Below are positions 62,836 through 64,000 of a stretch of 64,000 nucleotides of DNA, one piece after another (position 1 is the first letter of the stretch; each line of letters opens with the position of its first letter). A program made the position numbers and the translations under genes. Origin of the DNA: Flavobacterium sedimenticola (GTDB taxonomy: Bacteria; Bacteroidota; Bacteroidia; Flavobacteriales; Flavobacteriaceae); the NCBI RefSeq assembly GCF_030053345.1, contig NZ_JASGBP010000001.1:186001-250000 (forward strand). Direction: 5' to 3'. Below the pieces are notes generated by a model, which made no database searches, was not told where the DNA came from, and saw only the letters and a list, made by a program, of their open reading frames with translations.

Positions 62836-63156
62836 TTAGTGATACGTCAAGGCGAAGAGTCCGACTAAACCGGCCGCCACTGACAATGGTAAACCTACCG
62901 TTTTGACGATTGAAAATTTTCTTTTTTGGATTTCAGTGATGTCTTTTACCGGAATTTCTCTTTTCTCAAATTGCTCCACAACCTGCATTGTACTATCATT
63001 CACACTGTAAAATACAATTTTTGAGACCTTATGGTCATGCTTAACCTTATAGGTCTTACCCGCTTCCAACTGATAAGGATCATTGTGAATTGTTTTGTAG
63101 GTGAAACAACTTTGGCATAAAAACAACAGAGTTACCAGGGCATAAATTTTCTTCAT
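62836..63156 (-). CDS. Small lipoprotein with C-terminal membrane helix
   Basis: The 106 residues have a lipobox (CQSC, C17), a short beta-rich middle part (YKVKHDHKVSKIVFYSVN, REIPVKDITEIQKRK) and a hydrophobic C-terminus (about 86-104, GLPLSVAAGLVGLFAL). It could be anchored in two membranes or twice in one. I do not recognise the family. It is a single gene; the 71-bp gap to comF (upstream on the minus strand) has no clear promoter. Confidence 0.65.
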   Translation of the reverse strand: MKKIYALVTLLFLCQSCFTYKTIHNDPYQLEAGKTYKVKHDHKVSKIVFYSVNDSTMQVVEQFEKREIPVKDITEIQKRKFSIVKTVGLPLSVAAGLVGLFALTYH

Positions 63157-63227
63157 ACTTTTCTTTTTGGGTTACTGCTTCTAATAACAAAAAACGCAAT
63201 AAACTGTATTTTAGTATAATTAGCCAT

Positions 63228-63911
63228 TTAATTATGTGCCATCGCCATACAGAGAATACTGACCTTGGCATCCGGGATTTTAAGTAACGCTCTGCTACAT
63301 GCTTCGAGAGTCGCTCCGGTAGTCATTACATCATCTATCAACAAAAAATGTTGGCCATGGTGTAGTTCGGAGAACGATGAATCAAACAGGTTCGTATCGA
63401 GATCCGAACGTCCTAAAAGCGTTTTTTTGGTTTGGGTTTTGGTGTATACTTTTCGATGCAAGACGGTGTCATCATAAGGCAAGTTAAGCTTAATCGATAA
63501 GGCTTTTCCAAATGTGGCGACCTGATTGTAGCCTCGTTCCCGCATTCTTTTCGGATGTAACGGCACCGGCACAATACAGTTGGTTTTTCGGATGGGTTCG
63601 GAATGTTGTAACTCCGAAGCATACCATTCGCCCACCACAGTACCTATCTCCTGGTGTCCTTTGTATTTGAGTTGATGCATCATTTCTTGTACAATGCCTT
63701 TCTTATGAAAATAAAACAGTGCCGCACCAAACTCTAACGGAATGCGACCGTAAAATCGTTGGAAGAGTTCATTATCGGGATTTTGATGATGATGCGTCAG
63801 CGGAATATTATGCCGGCAATGGGTACAAATCACTATTTCTTGGCTTAATAAAATCGATTGACAACCGGCACAGGTCCTCGGAAAAAATAAATTGAGCAAA
63901 TGATTCCACAT
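63228..63911 (-). CDS. comF: ComF family phosphoribosyltransferase-like protein
   Basis: The 227 residues begin with a double-zinc-ribbon-like finger (C14, C17, C29, C32) and end with a phosphoribosyltransferase domain with the PRPP loop FLLIDDVMTTGATLEA. ComF/GntX proteins assist DNA uptake during transformation or DNA use; the biochemical activity is not settled. The following 89 bp to the window end are AT-rich with no gene seen. Confidence 0.9.
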   Translation of the reverse strand: MWNHLLNLFFPRTCAGCQSILLSQEIVICTHCRHNIPLTHHHQNPDNELFQRFYGRIPLEFGAALFYFHKKGIVQEMMHQLKYKGHQEIGTVVGEWYASELQHSEPIRKTNCIVPVPLHPKRMRERGYNQVATFGKALSIKLNLPYDDTVLHRKVYTKTQTKKTLLGRSDLDTNLFDSSFSELHHGQHFLLIDDVMTTGATLEACSRALLKIPDAKVSILCMAMAHN

Positions 63912-64000
63912 AAAAAAGTAATTTTCTTACATAAAATTATGCATTTTTTGAATTCTAATTGATTTTTAACCCTTTTTTTATCATCGCTTTTTATATTTTT

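Noticed and set aside
1..64000. CRISPR arrays, tRNA or rRNA genes, prophage, transposases, defence islands
   Set aside because: No spaced identical repeats, no cloverleaf-like segments and no such proteins were seen; the only mobile-looking unit is the IVS-like element at 55101-55528.

Overview
The window comes from a member of the Bacteroidota, most likely a Flavobacterium or a close relative. The evidence is the gene content and order (acpP-fabF-rnc-IPExxxVDY-pyk, sdhCAB of the type B class, long eukaryotic-like IleRS, 632-residue PurF, OmpA with thrombospondin type 3 repeats), the low GC content, and at least fifteen close matches to the Bacteroidota -7 promoter element TAnnTTTG, mostly 10-40 bp ahead of genes. 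Many of these boxes settle the start codon, because longer reading frames would begin inside the promoter. No phage, insertion sequence, CRISPR array, tRNA or rRNA was seen.

Layout. 1-8.5 kb: truncated recO, ileS, a TraR/DksA-like gene, an LVIVD-repeat lipoprotein, lspA, 5-formyl-THF cyclo-ligase and a group II PLP decarboxylase. 8.5-20.4 kb: uvrC with a patatin/beta-barrel gene, an APC permease, then an aromatic amino acid catabolism block (hmgA, hppD, tryptophan 2,3-dioxygenase) with a DUF3108 protein and an M23 peptidase. 20.4-27 kb: pgi, a small membrane protein, RlpA, CYTH, a Gcr-type membrane protein, dinB. 27-32.3 kb, minus strand: acpP, fabF, rnc, an IPExxxVDY protein, pyk and a Bax-inhibitor protein. 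32.4-36.5 kb: purN, rnhA, a PfkB kinase, purF. 36.5-37.1 kb: a non-coding stretch with three tandem small RNA genes. 37.1-51.2 kb: superoxide dismutase, an acetyltransferase, an AddA-like helicase-nuclease, kbl, ompA, an AddB-like nuclease, a hydrolase, aminopeptidase P, a Crp/Fnr regulator and a ChaN-like protein. 51.2-64 kb: a lipoprotein, sdhCAB split by an IVS-like element, an endonuclease/exonuclease/phosphatase, a GH92 mannosidase, an omega-amidase-like nitrilase, two lipoproteins and comF.

The protein genes are mostly ordinary core genes. The most interesting signals lie between or across them. (1) Three tandem copies of a ~75-nt RNA gene at 36.57-37.02 kb each have their own -7 box, a conserved TACCATA/TATGGTA stem, an invariant segment containing GATTTGGGGCAAA, and a terminator whose stem changes sequence but keeps pairing. 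(2) A four-helix-bundle (S23/IVP) gene lies inside a 32-bp inverted repeat between sdhA and sdhB, resembling an rRNA intervening sequence moved into a messenger RNA. (3) A terminator-like hairpin lies inside the first codons of rnc, and another lies between acpP and fabF. (4) A promoter-to-terminator candidate RNA lies ahead of the DUF3108-TDO operon. (5) Three copies of AATGTAnCAAT sit ahead of hmgA. (6) Two families of fold-back interspersed repeats occupy intergenic spaces. Function for all of these is inference; the sequence patterns are directly visible.
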